Notes under the pieces: generated by a model
What the model was told of the DNA's origin: nothing
Database searches by the model: none
Seen by the model: the letters and a program-made list of their open reading frames with translations, nothing else
Translations under genes and position numbers: made by a program
Assembly: GCA_023634235.1 (NCBI GenBank)
Contig: JAMKCF010000002.1
Coordinates: 2,939,001 to 3,003,000 of the forward strand
DNA length: 64,000 nucleotides
Direction of reading: 5' to 3'
Source of the DNA: Pisaster brevispinus
Lineage: Eukaryota > Echinodermata > Asteroidea > Forcipulatida > Asteriidae
Shown: positions 48,768 through 59,097 of the stretch, one piece after another
Layout of the letters: every line of letters starts with the position of its first letter
Numbering within the stretch: the stretch's first letter is position 1

Positions 48768-48880
48768 TCCTAACTTAGGACTAGTACTAGGAGTTATTAA
48801 AAACTTAAGGCTAGTCCTAAGTTAGGACGAGTAACTCGTCCTAACTCGAGATAAGACTTGTCTTAACTCCTAACCTCGAT
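48746..48880. mobile_element. TTAGGACTAG palindromic MITE overlapping the IPK stop
   Basis: The left TIR GGGGTCGATTTCACAAAGA is intact, the interior is typical, and the right TIR is missing (ends around CTCCTAACCTCGATC). The first 22 bases encode the last residues and TAG stop of IPK. Confidence 0.85.
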
Positions 48881-48973
48881 CAGGGTATTAATAAATAGAT
48901 ACAAATGCTGCAATTGCAATCTGCCTTTTTAGAAAGTAAAAATTTTCAATTTTAAGATTTGGGGGAAGTTATA

Positions 48974-49092
48974 ACAGGCCTGGAATTACACAGAGGCCAT
49001 GGCCTTGGTGCCCCTCCAGTTTCCCGTAGACTACCCGAAGGGCCCTTCTCAGTTTTAAAATGGCTTTCCCCTAAAGAAAATTCCAGGCCTGT
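48974..49092. mobile_element. ACAGGCCTGGAATT TIR MITE
   Basis: Perfect 14-bp TIRs ACAGGCCTGGAATT and AATTCCAGGCCTGT, in the IPK 3' flank. A diverged relative at 56508-56645 has TAATTCCAGGCCTGTGA at one end. Confidence 0.85.
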
Positions 49093-49121
49093 TACAAGGT
49101 GCATCTTATGTATTTTTTATT

Positions 49122-49394
49122 CAAGTAATGAACCGTATTTTTTTTGAGATAATAATATGTGAAAACAAAAATTGTTTATAGTAAAAATTTATGTTATGAT
49201 TTGTATAAAGAAAAGGTCTGACTCGATTTCACAAATCGCCATATCAAGTAATAAACTGTATTTTTATTGAGATGTTTAACTAATGCAGCAGGCCCTTTTT
49301 GAGATAATTTGTGAATAAAAAGTACATGTTTATAGTACAAATTTATGTTAAGATTTGTATAAAGAAAAAGTCAGACTCGATTTCGCAAATTGCC
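49122..49394 (+). repeat. Tandem duplication in the IPK 3' flank
   Basis: Copies at 49122-49243 and 49244-49394 share TCAAGTAAT, TTTATAGTA, ATTTGTATAAAGAAAA and GACTCGATTTC. The second copy has a 28-bp insertion near its start. It contains AATAAA at 49314-49319. Confidence 0.85.
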
Positions 49395-49578
49395 AAGTTT
49401 CATCCTATAAAGGATATGTGACGTACTATCATGTTTATATGCCATTTCAAAGTTTGTAATTAATACTGAAAAAGCTGAAATTGTACCCTTTATACATTGC
49501 TGTCTATTATTAAAAAAATCTTAGCTCTTTGTGAAACCTGGGCTTGTAGAAGAATGATAAACTAGCTGCAGTGCAACA

Positions 49579-49584
49579 AATAAA
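49579..49584 (+). terminator. IPK: AATAAA polyadenylation signal candidate for IPK
   Basis: AACAAATAAAG about 810 bases after the IPK stop; an earlier AATAAA at 49314-49319 is an alternative. Confidence 0.35.
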
Positions 49585-50043
49585 GTTAGTACAAATTACA
49601 AATTTATTTCAGTCTTTCTTGCACTTGTACAAATACAATATAACATAATTATCGCCTTCAGGCAAACTTGCATCCTCGATACTGATTGGTCAACTCATAG
49701 CAACAAGAGTCTGCTGACTGCACAGCCCATATCAAAAGCTGTTCTATTTCGCTGTTCTAACTCCACATATTGCGCTATTATAAGCTATGCAGCAACTTTG
49801 CTTGAAGATTGATTCATAGCACACGCGTGCTCGTAGAATTTGGGAAAATATAGCGCATCTGCGTCCCAAATCAAACTCGGCCTTCGACCTCGTTGGATAT
49901 GGGTTGCAGAGACGCTGTATAATTCCATAATTCACTTACTTAGTCTATACAAAATAAAAATATTGGGAGCAGAGGAAGCCTTAAGTGCAAAAGCTGAAAT
50001 GAGCACTTGGAAAAATGAACAGGGCAAAAAGCAATAAGTACAG

Positions 50044-50815
50044 GGCCCAGTTTCATAGAGCTGCTTAACAGCTGATTTTGCGAGTGCCAGTCGAGGCACT
50101 TTTGTCCTTGAGCGAGATATGTACTTTGCATAATTGCTTTGTCCTTCAGACGGGACAATAAGCCACAGGTCCCAGGTTCTACGATTGGTAGTGCACAGAA
50201 AAAAAGAACCCAGAACATTTATCGTGGAAGTGTAGGGGGTTAACCCTCATGTTTCTGGTTCACCCAGCAAGCACCCATGCTTCTTGCAAGCTGAAGTGAT
50301 TAGGTTCACTTATGAGGCATCCTTGGTTTCAGTATCAGAAATATATGATAATGATGATTGTAAGAGATGTTAATTTTGCATCAGGGATAAAAAGAATATT
50401 AATTTTGGTTTTACCCTACACCGATGTGTGTTAGCACTGTATACTCAGTACTTTCCAGAGTTCTGTGAAAAAAATCACAGGCATATAACTCGGGTGGGAT
50501 CCGAACCCAGGACCTTTGCAATTCTAGAGCAGTGTCTTACCAACAAGAGATTGCCCGGTAGCTAGAGGCAGTTCAAATCCTATATTTTAGCAGCGGGTTC
50601 CGCAACGATTTTAATAGATGTTAATTTTGCATCGGGGATAAAGAACTGAGTATACAGTGCTAACACACATCGATGTAGGGTAAAACCAAAATTAATAGTG
50701 ATTGTAAGCACGGGAAAAGCAATGCTAACCTCCGACTAATTTTCTTGCTTACCTATGAAATACGCTTACTCTAAAGCATCTGCTTACCATAAAACAGCTT
50801 CATGAACTCGGCCCC
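50044..50815. mobile_element. Nested cluster: GGGCCC MITE split by SINE B and SINE C
   Basis: A MITE left end (GGGCCCAGTTTCATAGAGCT, 50044-50085) and a right half (50700-50815, ending TTCATGAACTCGGCCCC) are separated by a SINE B body (50085-50350) and SINE C pieces in opposite orientations (50365-50600 and 50610-50700). Lies in the space between the convergent IPK and REV7 genes. Confidence 0.7.
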
Positions 50816-51286
50816 AGTGCTTCTCATCTACTTATAAAAATTCTTGGGTTTATGTCCTCTATGCTTTTTTGGAAGCGTTGAGTAAAAAATACCATAAAGG
50901 TAGGGTCATAGATTGGTTTAATACTCCAAAAATGATTGACCATAAAAACTTACTTGGTGAGAAGCACTGCAGGTGTTGATAGTATAAACTATTTTGAGAA
51001 AGGAATCCTTTGGAAGTAATGTGGTTTGTATCATTTTTCACCTCAAAACATTTGAATCGGATTCATTCATGAATCGTTTCTCAGATTTCGGTGTGCTGAC
51101 TGAAATCTCAAATTTCCGTGGTGTCCTTTCGCAACTAATGCTACGGATAGAGATGCGGTTGGTACCCACTGTCACTTCACCAAATGTGGATGGATTTGAA
51201 GTTCTTGATGAAAGCACCATGACAGTTTTTTTGTCGTTTTCTCAAAAAGTAGGCACTGTATTCAGCTGAAACTTTCACAGGTGACT

Positions 51287-51292
51287 TTTATT
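51287..51292 (-). terminator. MAD2L2: AATAAA polyadenylation signal candidate for REV7
   Basis: TTTATT on the plus strand reads AATAAA on the minus strand, about 140 bases after the REV7 stop. It lies at the edge of a diverged GGTATAC-type repeat. Confidence 0.4.
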
Positions 51293-51430
51293 GCATCTAC
51301 GTTGATAATTTGGCCTATAAATCAGCATTATGTTGACGAAACCAATCTATGAAGCTACGTTTAATGCTGTGCTTAGTTAGTTTAGATGATATAAACAGTG
51401 ACTGATATACACTTGACGCTACCAAGGCTG

Positions 51431-53695
51431 TCATAAAGGATCTTTAATGGAAGATTTGATTGCAGCTTCCTCAACGTACAGTTGCATCTGATGGGTGGAA
51501 AAATGGATAGAAAAAATACCTGTTATGTATGTAGCAACAGTTAGAAGCGATGAATACCGGCTGGTACAAGCTTTAGTCAGTGATTGCACTATAGTTTTAT
51601 TATCTGGGTCTCAGGAAAATATCTAAGTGCATAGGAAAAAGCTTAAACCATGATCAGCAGCCGATTTCACAAAACGCTAGGATTAATCCTATCTCGAGTT
51701 AGGACGAGTAACTAGTCCTAACTTAGGATTAATCTTAAGGTTTACATGTTACAGTGCAAGGCTGGGACTCGTCCTAAGTCCTAAGATTAATCCTAAGTTA
51801 GGAAGAGTTTGGTGAAATCGATACCATGACTTTCGAGTCAAAGTGACACATCTCTAAGACGTACCTTGAGAAGATCCGATGACATCATCTTGAGAGGTGT
51901 CATTGAAGAGTCTTTAAGATTGCTAAGATGTTCATCTGCTTCGATCCACGGGAAGTCCTAAAGAACCACAAGAAGAAAAAAAGTATGAGTAGAAATAAAG
52001 AGCTGAGCCCATAAAGTCAGATTCATGTCAGCACAAACTCCATTCTAATATAACAAAAATTTCACAGGTTAGTGAAATAAGTTTTAAACACAAATGTAGC
52101 AAACAAGAATGGACAGGCTGCCTTCACTGCCTATCATTGTATTTGGTCTCAAATGGAGTTAAGCTCGGGAGTTCCGAGATTCCAATAACATCATGGAAGA
52201 TTATCCGCCGTGGCTGGCAGCCGAGGTTTGCGATCTATGGTGAATACATACTCGTATATTTTCACATATAGAACAACAAACCCAGGTACTTATTATAAGA
52301 GCCTTTGTTGTCTTTCCCTTTGTCAAGGCAGAATTTTATTGTGGCGTGTCGTGGCCGAGCGGATAAGAGCACCAGACTCAAGCTCTGGTGTTTCTGATCA
52401 GCAGAGTGTGGGTTCGAGTCCCGGTCGTGACACTTGTGTCCTGAAGCAAGACACTTAACCATGATTGCTTCGTCCTTCGGATGGGACGTAAAGCCTTTGG
52501 CCTTTGTTGTGTAACGAACGTAAAAGAACCCAGTGCACTTATCGAAAGAGAAGGGGTCCGCCCCGGTGTTCCTGGCTTGAATGGCTGCATATTGCACCAC
52601 AGCACCTTGTAAACCATTACATGGCGCTATGTAAAGGAGTAGGTCTCATACTGGTCATTGGTCATTGAGTAGCCCCAAAATACCTTACAGGAAAAATACC
52701 TAATGTTGAAGCGCCTTGAGCGTCACTGAGTGACGGATAAGAGTGCTATATAAGAAGCCACTATTATTATAATATTTTCAAAGGAAAATGATAATTTTAG
52801 AAACTCCAAAAATATTCTGAATAATAATTCCGATGTCATAGGAAAATCTGTCCCCCCAGGGAATTCTGTCCCCCGTACAGGTAGTTAACATGAGCTGAGA
52901 AGGTTGATTCAAAAGAGGGCGCTATCAGAGGAAGTTTGTACACAGTTCGCCGTATGGGGGGACAGAATCTCCTGCCACACCGGCCAAGAGGCACGGAATA
53001 ATTTTTGGAATACCGTAGCGAAGAGGACAAACAAAAAGTTAGTTGTGAGCAGGAAAGACTTTATTGCGAAGCTACGTGTACCTGAATGAACTGACTGTCT
53101 TCCATGGAAAACACAGCCGAACTCTTGGTATGGATGAGGATCTTAAAGGAACAGTCTGAAAACAAACAAAAAAGGTCATTCCATTAAAGGGCAGGTAACA
53201 TCCTAATTTCAAAGAGCTAGTATTTCCCTCGAGTGGTTTAAAAAGGAAACTGTAACACCTTCATTAAGAGCAGTTTCATTGACATTTGAAGCTTTTACCA
53301 TTACAGTAGCCCAGGAGGCCATTCACTCTGGTATAAATACTACAGTGACAGTCTGATTATAAGGGTCCATTTCTGGGGCGGAAAATATTCAGAGCTCCAT
53401 ATTTCAAATCTTTACCTGTAAGAAGCTACTAATCCCACTAGATTAACATTCCATGGCAGCATCCATGTTTTGGCAGTGGGTTTTGGACGTCAGATATTCT
53501 TCATGAAGGGGTTCGCCCCGGTGTTCCTGGTTTGATCGGCTGCATATTGCGCCACAGCACCTTGTAAACCATTACATGGTGCTGTGTAGGGGTAAAGGGG
53601 TAGGTCTCATACTTCAAACGTAGCCCCCAAATACCTTGCAGGAAAATACTGAATGTTGAAGCTCCTTGAGCGCCACCAAGTGACAGATATGTGCG

Positions 53696-53752
<57 letters not shown>

Positions 53753-56700
53753 CATAAATCTGCCATTGTTTGTTAAAATAATTCGGCTCTCAACATTAAA
53801 AAGTTTCTGTTTTGTTCATTCTCTCAACAGCGCCCATGCAACAACGTCTGTAATAGGTTTGTGTGATGAACTGAATTTATAGTTTGCAGAAATGTTTAAT
53901 GCTAAGAGCTATTTTATTGCTTAATTTGTGTGCCTGGATGATTATTATTATTGACATGGGGTGTCATGTGGCCGAGTGGTTTAGAGCATCAAATTCAAGT
54001 TTCGATGGTTAAGTCATCGGGGTGTGGGTTCGAATCCCGGTCATGACACTTGTGTCCTTGAGCAAGATACTTTACTATAATTGCTTCTCTTCACCCAGGG
54101 GTATAACTGGGTACCTGCGAGGGTAGAGGTTGATATTGGGTTTGAAAAAGCCTTTGGAGCGCCACGGCAGCCCGGGCTGTATACTCCCCAGGGAGCTGAG
54201 AAAGATTACAGGAATGTTATTGGCCCAATGACCAGGGCACAGATGTAAAGCGCATTGAGGCGTTATTGTGAAATGCGCTATATAAGAACTAGTTATTATT
54301 ATTATTATTATTATTATTATGATCTTAGTGCCTCATGCTCTTTTTCCAGTCACATGATGATTTATTGTATAGTCAATCGTACCTGGCGGGTTGGATTGTA
54401 ATGCAGCATCACAGGTGTTGATTCTTAGAAGGAAGGCACGTAGTGACTGTTCAATGTTGATCAGGAAGCCGTCATTGCTATACAGAGTGAAATATAAACA
54501 CGAAATAGTCAATGGCTCCTTGTTTATACCAACTGTTTGAGAAAAGAAAAACACTATTGGGTTGAACAAAAACAAACCCTGAATAGAGTGGGATTTGAAC
54601 CTGTGACCTCCAGATTAACGTGTAGGCACTCCACCAACTGAAATATCTAGTCCTAATGTTGGCTGACTCCCTATTTTGTCAATGTCTTTGTTCGGAGTGC
54701 CGGTCAGAAGCCATTCAACCTGTAATTGCCATATACCAAGAGATCACACCTAAAGTTTACGATACAACCTGGGAAGCGGCAGTAGAGGGATCACCTTAAG
54801 GGGATGCAACTTTTTTATTTCAAGAGTCCTTGCTATGCGAACCAGAGACACCAAGGTTGACCCCTACTCTTCCACGATAAGTGTTTTGGGTTGTTGTACA
54901 TGCACTGCCATTCCTAGCGCAAGGGACCTCGGGCTTAATGTCCCACCCTAAGGACAGAGTAACTATGAAAGTATCTTGGTCACAAGGACACAAGCGCCAC
55001 GACTGGGACTCGAACCCACACTCTGCTGATCAGAAACACCAGAGTTTGAGTCTGATGCTCTTAACCGCTCAGCCATGACACGCCAAATGCTATGAATGCT
55101 CCCCAAGAAGTTGAGAAATGTCTGAGGACTGATTTGAGACTGCCAACATGGACTACTAACACATAGCTATGACTAGGATGTGCTATAATTTTTATATACA
55201 AACCCTGTACTAAAAGTTGAAAAAGCTGGGGTTTGTAAAAGTACAAATTAGTCAATCTTCAAAAAATGTGTTTAGAAAAAACACTAAGCTGCAGCACTTA
55301 ATGAGTTGTGGGATTACTAGTTCAGGCTTTGAACTTCGCTCTTGACGGGACATGGCAATTTTCCTCTGGTTAAAGGGGCACTCTATGAGGAAAAAGTAAG
55401 TTTATATTGGAACTTTGCAAAGGGCACCACAGCAAAAGCACAAGGCACCACGGCATTTGCTGTGGGTTATTTCGAGGCCTGCTAGTTGTTAAATTATTGG
55501 ACACTCGCCAGTGGTCCAGTGGGCATGGTGGGTATTTTCAGCCTTATAGGAACATGTACACAGGCATGCAACTGCCCGATGAAAAAAAAAGAGGAAATTT
55601 TCAAAGGCACAACGCAAGCGCGGAGCGAGGCAGCCAAAACGCCAAGGGACATGAGATCCACAATGGTACCCTAGAAAATGTTGAGGTTTATTATGCTCTT
55701 AGGTGCATTCTTAGCATGTACTAGGCTTATTTCACATTATTGTGGTTGTACATTGTTGTTGCCAAGCATATATAAGGCTTTAAAAAAGAAAAATCGCCAA
55801 AATAAAAAAAAATAAAAAAATTAAAAAATTCTGATTTTTTTTAATTTTAGCGCTGATCATTTTAAAAAACGCGGAAATCCGCGGAAACGCGGAAGAGTTG
55901 CATGCCTGTGTACATATGCAGTGTCATACCTGAGCGATCTTGACGAGGGGGGCCCTATCTCGAAGACAAAACGTTCAACTGGATGTTGCCGCGCATGAAT
56001 GATCACCAGGGAGACACACTGAACTTCATCCTGGATGGCAAAATACAGTAAAGTGAGAAACTGAGAATCCTTGCTGACAAATTTTACTCCAGGGCCCAAT
56101 TTCATAGAGCAGAGAATATTGCTTAAGAACTTCCTGCTAAGCAAAATGAGCAGGATACCAGTTACAAATGGTACATGTGAAATGGTCTTTTGAGGGGTTA
56201 CCTTTTCTGCATACAGTAGCATAATTTTGTTGTGCTAAGCTACTTTTTGTGCTTAAGCAGCTCTATGAAATTGTGCCCAGATCTTAGGGAGGTATGTTGA
56301 AATGATGGATAGTCATCGGAGTTTGTAGATTTCAAGGAGCTTTTGGGAACAGTATCCTCAGTGCCAGAGAAGTAGATCAAAGAGCACAAAATCTCTCTAT
56401 CTGGAGAAAAATGACAGCATTTTGTTTTACCAGACACCCATGAAAGGTCTGAATTCGGATAAATGATTAAACGTCTGTAATCGCTGAATACTGGGCTGGA
56501 ATTTCATAATTGAGACGGCAAGGCCATTTTCATTTTGCAAAGGGCACTTCCATTGGACAATCTTAAAGTCAGTGGAGATGTAGGGACACCAAAGCCAAGG
56601 CAAGGGGCAACAGAGGCCATGGCTACCGTGTAATTCCAGGCCTGTGAATACAAGAATTATTTGAATAAGTATAGTGGAAAGTCATGAAAGTAGGCGTGTT

Positions 56701-59097
56701 TTATTCCTGGCGAAATACTTTTACTCTGTAATAATTATTGATTGAACTCACTTTGGCTAATAAAGGTTTTATTCCTGCCATGACATCTGTAATGTACTGA
56801 TTGAGTTCTGGATGGCGGGACATCTAGAAGACAAGACAAATCAAGATAATTGTTAAAGGGACTAGTACATCGCTGATTATAAAGAAGTGGGGTGTCGTGT
56901 CCGAGCGGTCCAGGGCGGTGGACTCAAGTTCTGTAATTTACAGGATGTGGGTTCGAATCCTGGCCTGGTCAGTCATGACACTGCCTCTAGCTACCGGGCA
57001 ATCTCGGTGGTCTAGTTGGCAAGACACTGCTCTAGAATTGCAAAGGTCGTGGGTTCGAATCCCACCCGAGTAATATTGCCTGTGATTTTTTTCACAGAAC
57101 TCGGGAAAGTACTGAGTATACAGTGCTAACACACATCGGTGTAGGGTTAAAAACCAAAATTAATATTCTTTATCCCCGATGCAAAATTAACATCTATTAT
57201 AAAGACACTTGTGTCCTTGAGCAAGGCATTTTATCATGATTGCTTCTTTCTACCTAGGAGTACAAATGGGTACCGGCCAGGTGGGGGTGGGTGCAATTTT
57301 TGTAAGCAAATGTTTTGTTGTAAATTTGATAGCAAATGTCATTGTCTGCTCTGATATATTGTTGCAATGAAAGGGTTGCTAGTGCAAACGTCACATTTCA
57401 GCGTGAATTTTACATCTTGAGACTGCGGCGAGAAGTATACTGTAATGCATCTTGGGGAATAAAAAATTAGTCGCGACTAGTGTCAAAGTCGCAACTGATT
57501 GAAGCGCGCCTAGTCTGGTAGTAAATTTCACTAGTCGTCCAGGCCTAGGTATAATCAAAGAGCTTTCCGATTGAAACTAACCAAAAGAGTTTTTTTCATA
57601 GTTACTATCTTGTAGTACATAATTTTGTATTTTGTCTTTAATAACATTCGTTCTTAATAAGGCCAATTGTTATTTTACTAAAGTAGTAACCAAATTGAGG
57701 TTTGTCCTAGACTGCCTTTGAATTTGAAATATTTTAAATAGATTTAAGCTATTTCAAAGGCAGTGCCAGTAAACAAACCTCAATAAACCATGCAAGTGCG
57801 GCACGAATTCAAACATTTTTGGGACCACTTTGGTCCAATGTACATTACTTCAAAGGGGGAAAGGACAATAACAGATCCCATTGTTCGTTTACGTGCAAGA
57901 CTTGCACAGTCTATTTTGGTTACTATGATAAAAGCTGATTTGTTTTATTGTTTAAAAAATAATTTCCGCTTACCTGTACCGGCACATTGTACTTTTTCCT
58001 GCGATCAAAAATTCCCGATGGGTACAAATTTCTGATGTACAAAATTTGATTGACTGCGACCTCCAGAAACTCACACAAAATATCGGCCGCCACTTAAAAA
58101 TTTAAAAACAGAAATTATTAAAGATGTAATAATAATAATAATAACGGCTTCTTATATAGCGCTCATATCCGTCACTCAGTGACACTCAAGGCGCTTCAAC
58201 ATTAAGTATTTTCCTGTATTAAGGTATGAGGGGCAACGTTTTCGGAAGTATGAGACCTATTCCTTTACATAGCACCATGTAATGGTTTACAAGGTGCTGT
58301 GGCGCAATATGCAGCCAATCAAAATTGTACAATTTCTTACTCAAATGAAATTGGTGTTACAACTTTCGTTTTGTTTGCTTGATTGTGGACACCAAAACAT
58401 TAATTTGAAGCACAACAAATGATCGTGTAGACAATTAAATTTATTAGATTTCATCTTCGGACATGAGATGAGAAGCCAATAATAATAATTAATAATAATA
58501 TTAATAATAGGCCTTTTTTTATAGTATTTTATTGTGTCTTTTTCGCCCAGTTGGGGCATTTTATTTTTTTATTTGTGCACAAAATCATAATAGCAAATGA
58601 CTCTATGGAGCACTAGGCAGCTAGTAGTAGGAGTAGTGGTACAACGTGCAACCGCCAGGACTACGAAAGAGGAACAGCGCCTCTCTTGTTAATTATACAG
58701 AATATCAATATTTCTATTATTTATTAATTTTAATACTGCCCACCCCCACTGACTGGATGGATCTGCTTTTTTATTTATTTTATGCGACTAGACTCGTAAT
58801 TAGAGAGAGAGTGTGGAGATGCCCACTGACTTACATCTTTATTTTATTTAATAACCGATTGAGCAATGCAAATAAAACCAGCTATGTCATTGTTTTTTTA
58901 ATTCTACACTACAGCTGCATCTATCTAGCTGTATTTCCCGATAATGGTCAGTTCATATACATTATTTTATCACGAAATAGATGCAGTGATGATTGGTTCA
59001 GGTAACTGCGAGTTTCCCGACAAGGACAAAGTATTTTCAGATACAAACCTTGAGACAAATTTATCCCACTTCCATAATTCCCCTCCTCGGTAGCCAT
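51431..59097 (-). CDS. MAD2L2: MAD2L2 / REV7 HORMA-domain protein (8 exons)
   Basis: Exons on the minus strand, 5' to 3': 59097-59049, 58092-57974, 56823-56752, 56030-55930, 54477-54383, 53155-53082, 51957-51865, 51487-51431; 219 residues (human 211). All junctions are GT-AG and phases fit. REV7 bridges REV3 and REV1 in polymerase zeta and acts in shieldin and in mitotic control. Recognisable blocks: [83 protein letters not shown] and MQLYVEE. The residues equivalent to human W171, Q200 and Y202 are present (W174, Q203, Y205), while L186 is Met189, a mild change. The N-terminal 16 residues differ from human except near the junction. The C-terminus ends KDPL. Convergent with IPK. Confidence 0.94.
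51661..51824. mobile_element. TTAGGACTAG palindromic MITE, copy 4
   Basis: CCGATTTCACAAAACG to GTTTGGTGAAATCGATAC with a longer interior. It lies in REV7 intron 7, 41 bp from exon 7. Confidence 0.8.
52342..52770 (+). mobile_element. tRNA-Leu-derived SINE B, full-length
   Basis: Best copy: CGTGTCGTGGCCGAGCGG (box A region), ACTCAAG anticodon loop with CAA (Leu), GGGTTCGAGTCCC (box B), body, then a tail GAGTGCTATATAAGAAGCC followed by an ATT run. The tail resembles LINE 3' ends, which is how such SINEs usually borrow reverse transcriptase. Located in REV7 intron 6. Confidence 0.85.
53500..53755 (+). mobile_element. SINE B 3' part with long (TTA)n tail
   Basis: Body GGGGTTCGCCCCGGTG to CTTGAGCGCCACCAAGTGAC, then an ATT repeat of about 55 bp (53697-53753). 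Same 3' end as 52342-52770. Confidence 0.75.
53697..53753. repeat. (TTA)n microsatellite
   Basis: About 19 uninterrupted trinucleotides at the tail of a SINE B copy in REV7 intron 5; a shorter one follows at 54290-54320. Confidence 0.95.
53945..54320 (+). mobile_element. tRNA-Leu-derived SINE B variant, full-length
   Basis: Head GTCATGTGGCCGAGTGG, box B GTGGGTTCGAATCCC, a body like 32590-32900, and a tail GCGCTATATAAGAACTAG followed by (ATT)n. Ends about 60 bp from REV7 exon 5. Confidence 0.8.
54556..54800 (-). mobile_element. tRNA-derived element A in REV7 intron 4
   Basis: Same order as 24160-24370, in reverse on the plus strand: GGGTTGAAC tail first, GGGATTTGAACC (box B), then the shared body ending CAACCTGGGAAGCGGCAG. 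Confidence 0.75.
54830..55085 (-). mobile_element. tRNA-Leu-derived SINE B
   Basis: Reverse copy with GGGACTCGAACCCAC (box B) and CCGCTCAGCCATGACACG (box A region), adjoining element A in REV7 intron 4. Confidence 0.75.
55325..55481. mobile_element. AGGCCT-TIR MITE, copy 3
   Basis: Third copy of the family of 222-372 and 22156-22319, in REV7 intron 4. Same repeated GGGCACCAC motifs and TTCGAGGCCT end. Confidence 0.7.
56092..56279. mobile_element. GGGCCC palindromic MITE, copy 6
   Basis: Ends GGGCCCAATTTCATAGAG and CTATGAAATTGTGCCC. Lies 61 bp upstream (gene sense) of REV7 exon 4. Confidence 0.85.
56890..57300 (+). mobile_element. SINE B with SINE C inserted in it
   Basis: SINE B head (GTGTCGTGTCCGAGCGG to GTCATGACAC) is followed at about 56975 by SINE C (TCTCGGTGGTCTAGTTGG, GGGTTCGAATCCCACC, tail to AACATCTATTATAAAG at 57200). 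Then the SINE B body resumes (ACACTTGTGTCCTTGAGC). In REV7 intron 2. Confidence 0.8.
57694..57784. repeat. 91-bp hairpin in REV7 intron 2
   Basis: ATTGAGGTTTG pairs with CAAACCTCAAT at the ends, and ACTGCCTTTGAA with TTTCAAAGGCAGT inside, leaving a loop of about 16 to 20 bases. Either a tiny MITE or a precursor-like hairpin. Confidence 0.8.
58135..58325 (-). mobile_element. SINE B 3' end, reverse copy
   Basis: Begins with an ATA run and CTTCTTATATAGCGCTC, then TCACTCAGTGACACTCAAGG and the ACCATGTAATGG body. Lies just upstream (in gene sense) of REV7 exon 2. Confidence 0.7.

Larger units (their letters stand above)
49600..51430. other. Space between convergent IPK and REV7 genes
   Basis: It holds AT-rich sequence (49600-50040) with no recognised gene, the nested MITE/SINE cluster (50044-50815), and a diverged GGTATAC-type element (50870-51270). 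The 91-codon frame at 50994 lies in that element and is not considered coding. Confidence 0.6.

Noticed and set aside
50994..51269. 91-codon frame downstream of REV7
   Set aside because: Lies within a diverged copy of the GGTATAC element found at 28509 and 26290.
52342..52435. tRNA-Leu (CAA) gene candidate
   Set aside because: Head resembles tRNA-Leu, but it continues into a shared SINE body and LINE-like tail, and the same head recurs many times in the window.
58646..59005. 119-codon plus-strand frame
   Set aside because: Overlaps the intron between REV7 exons 1 and 2; hydrophobic AT-rich translation with no similarity.
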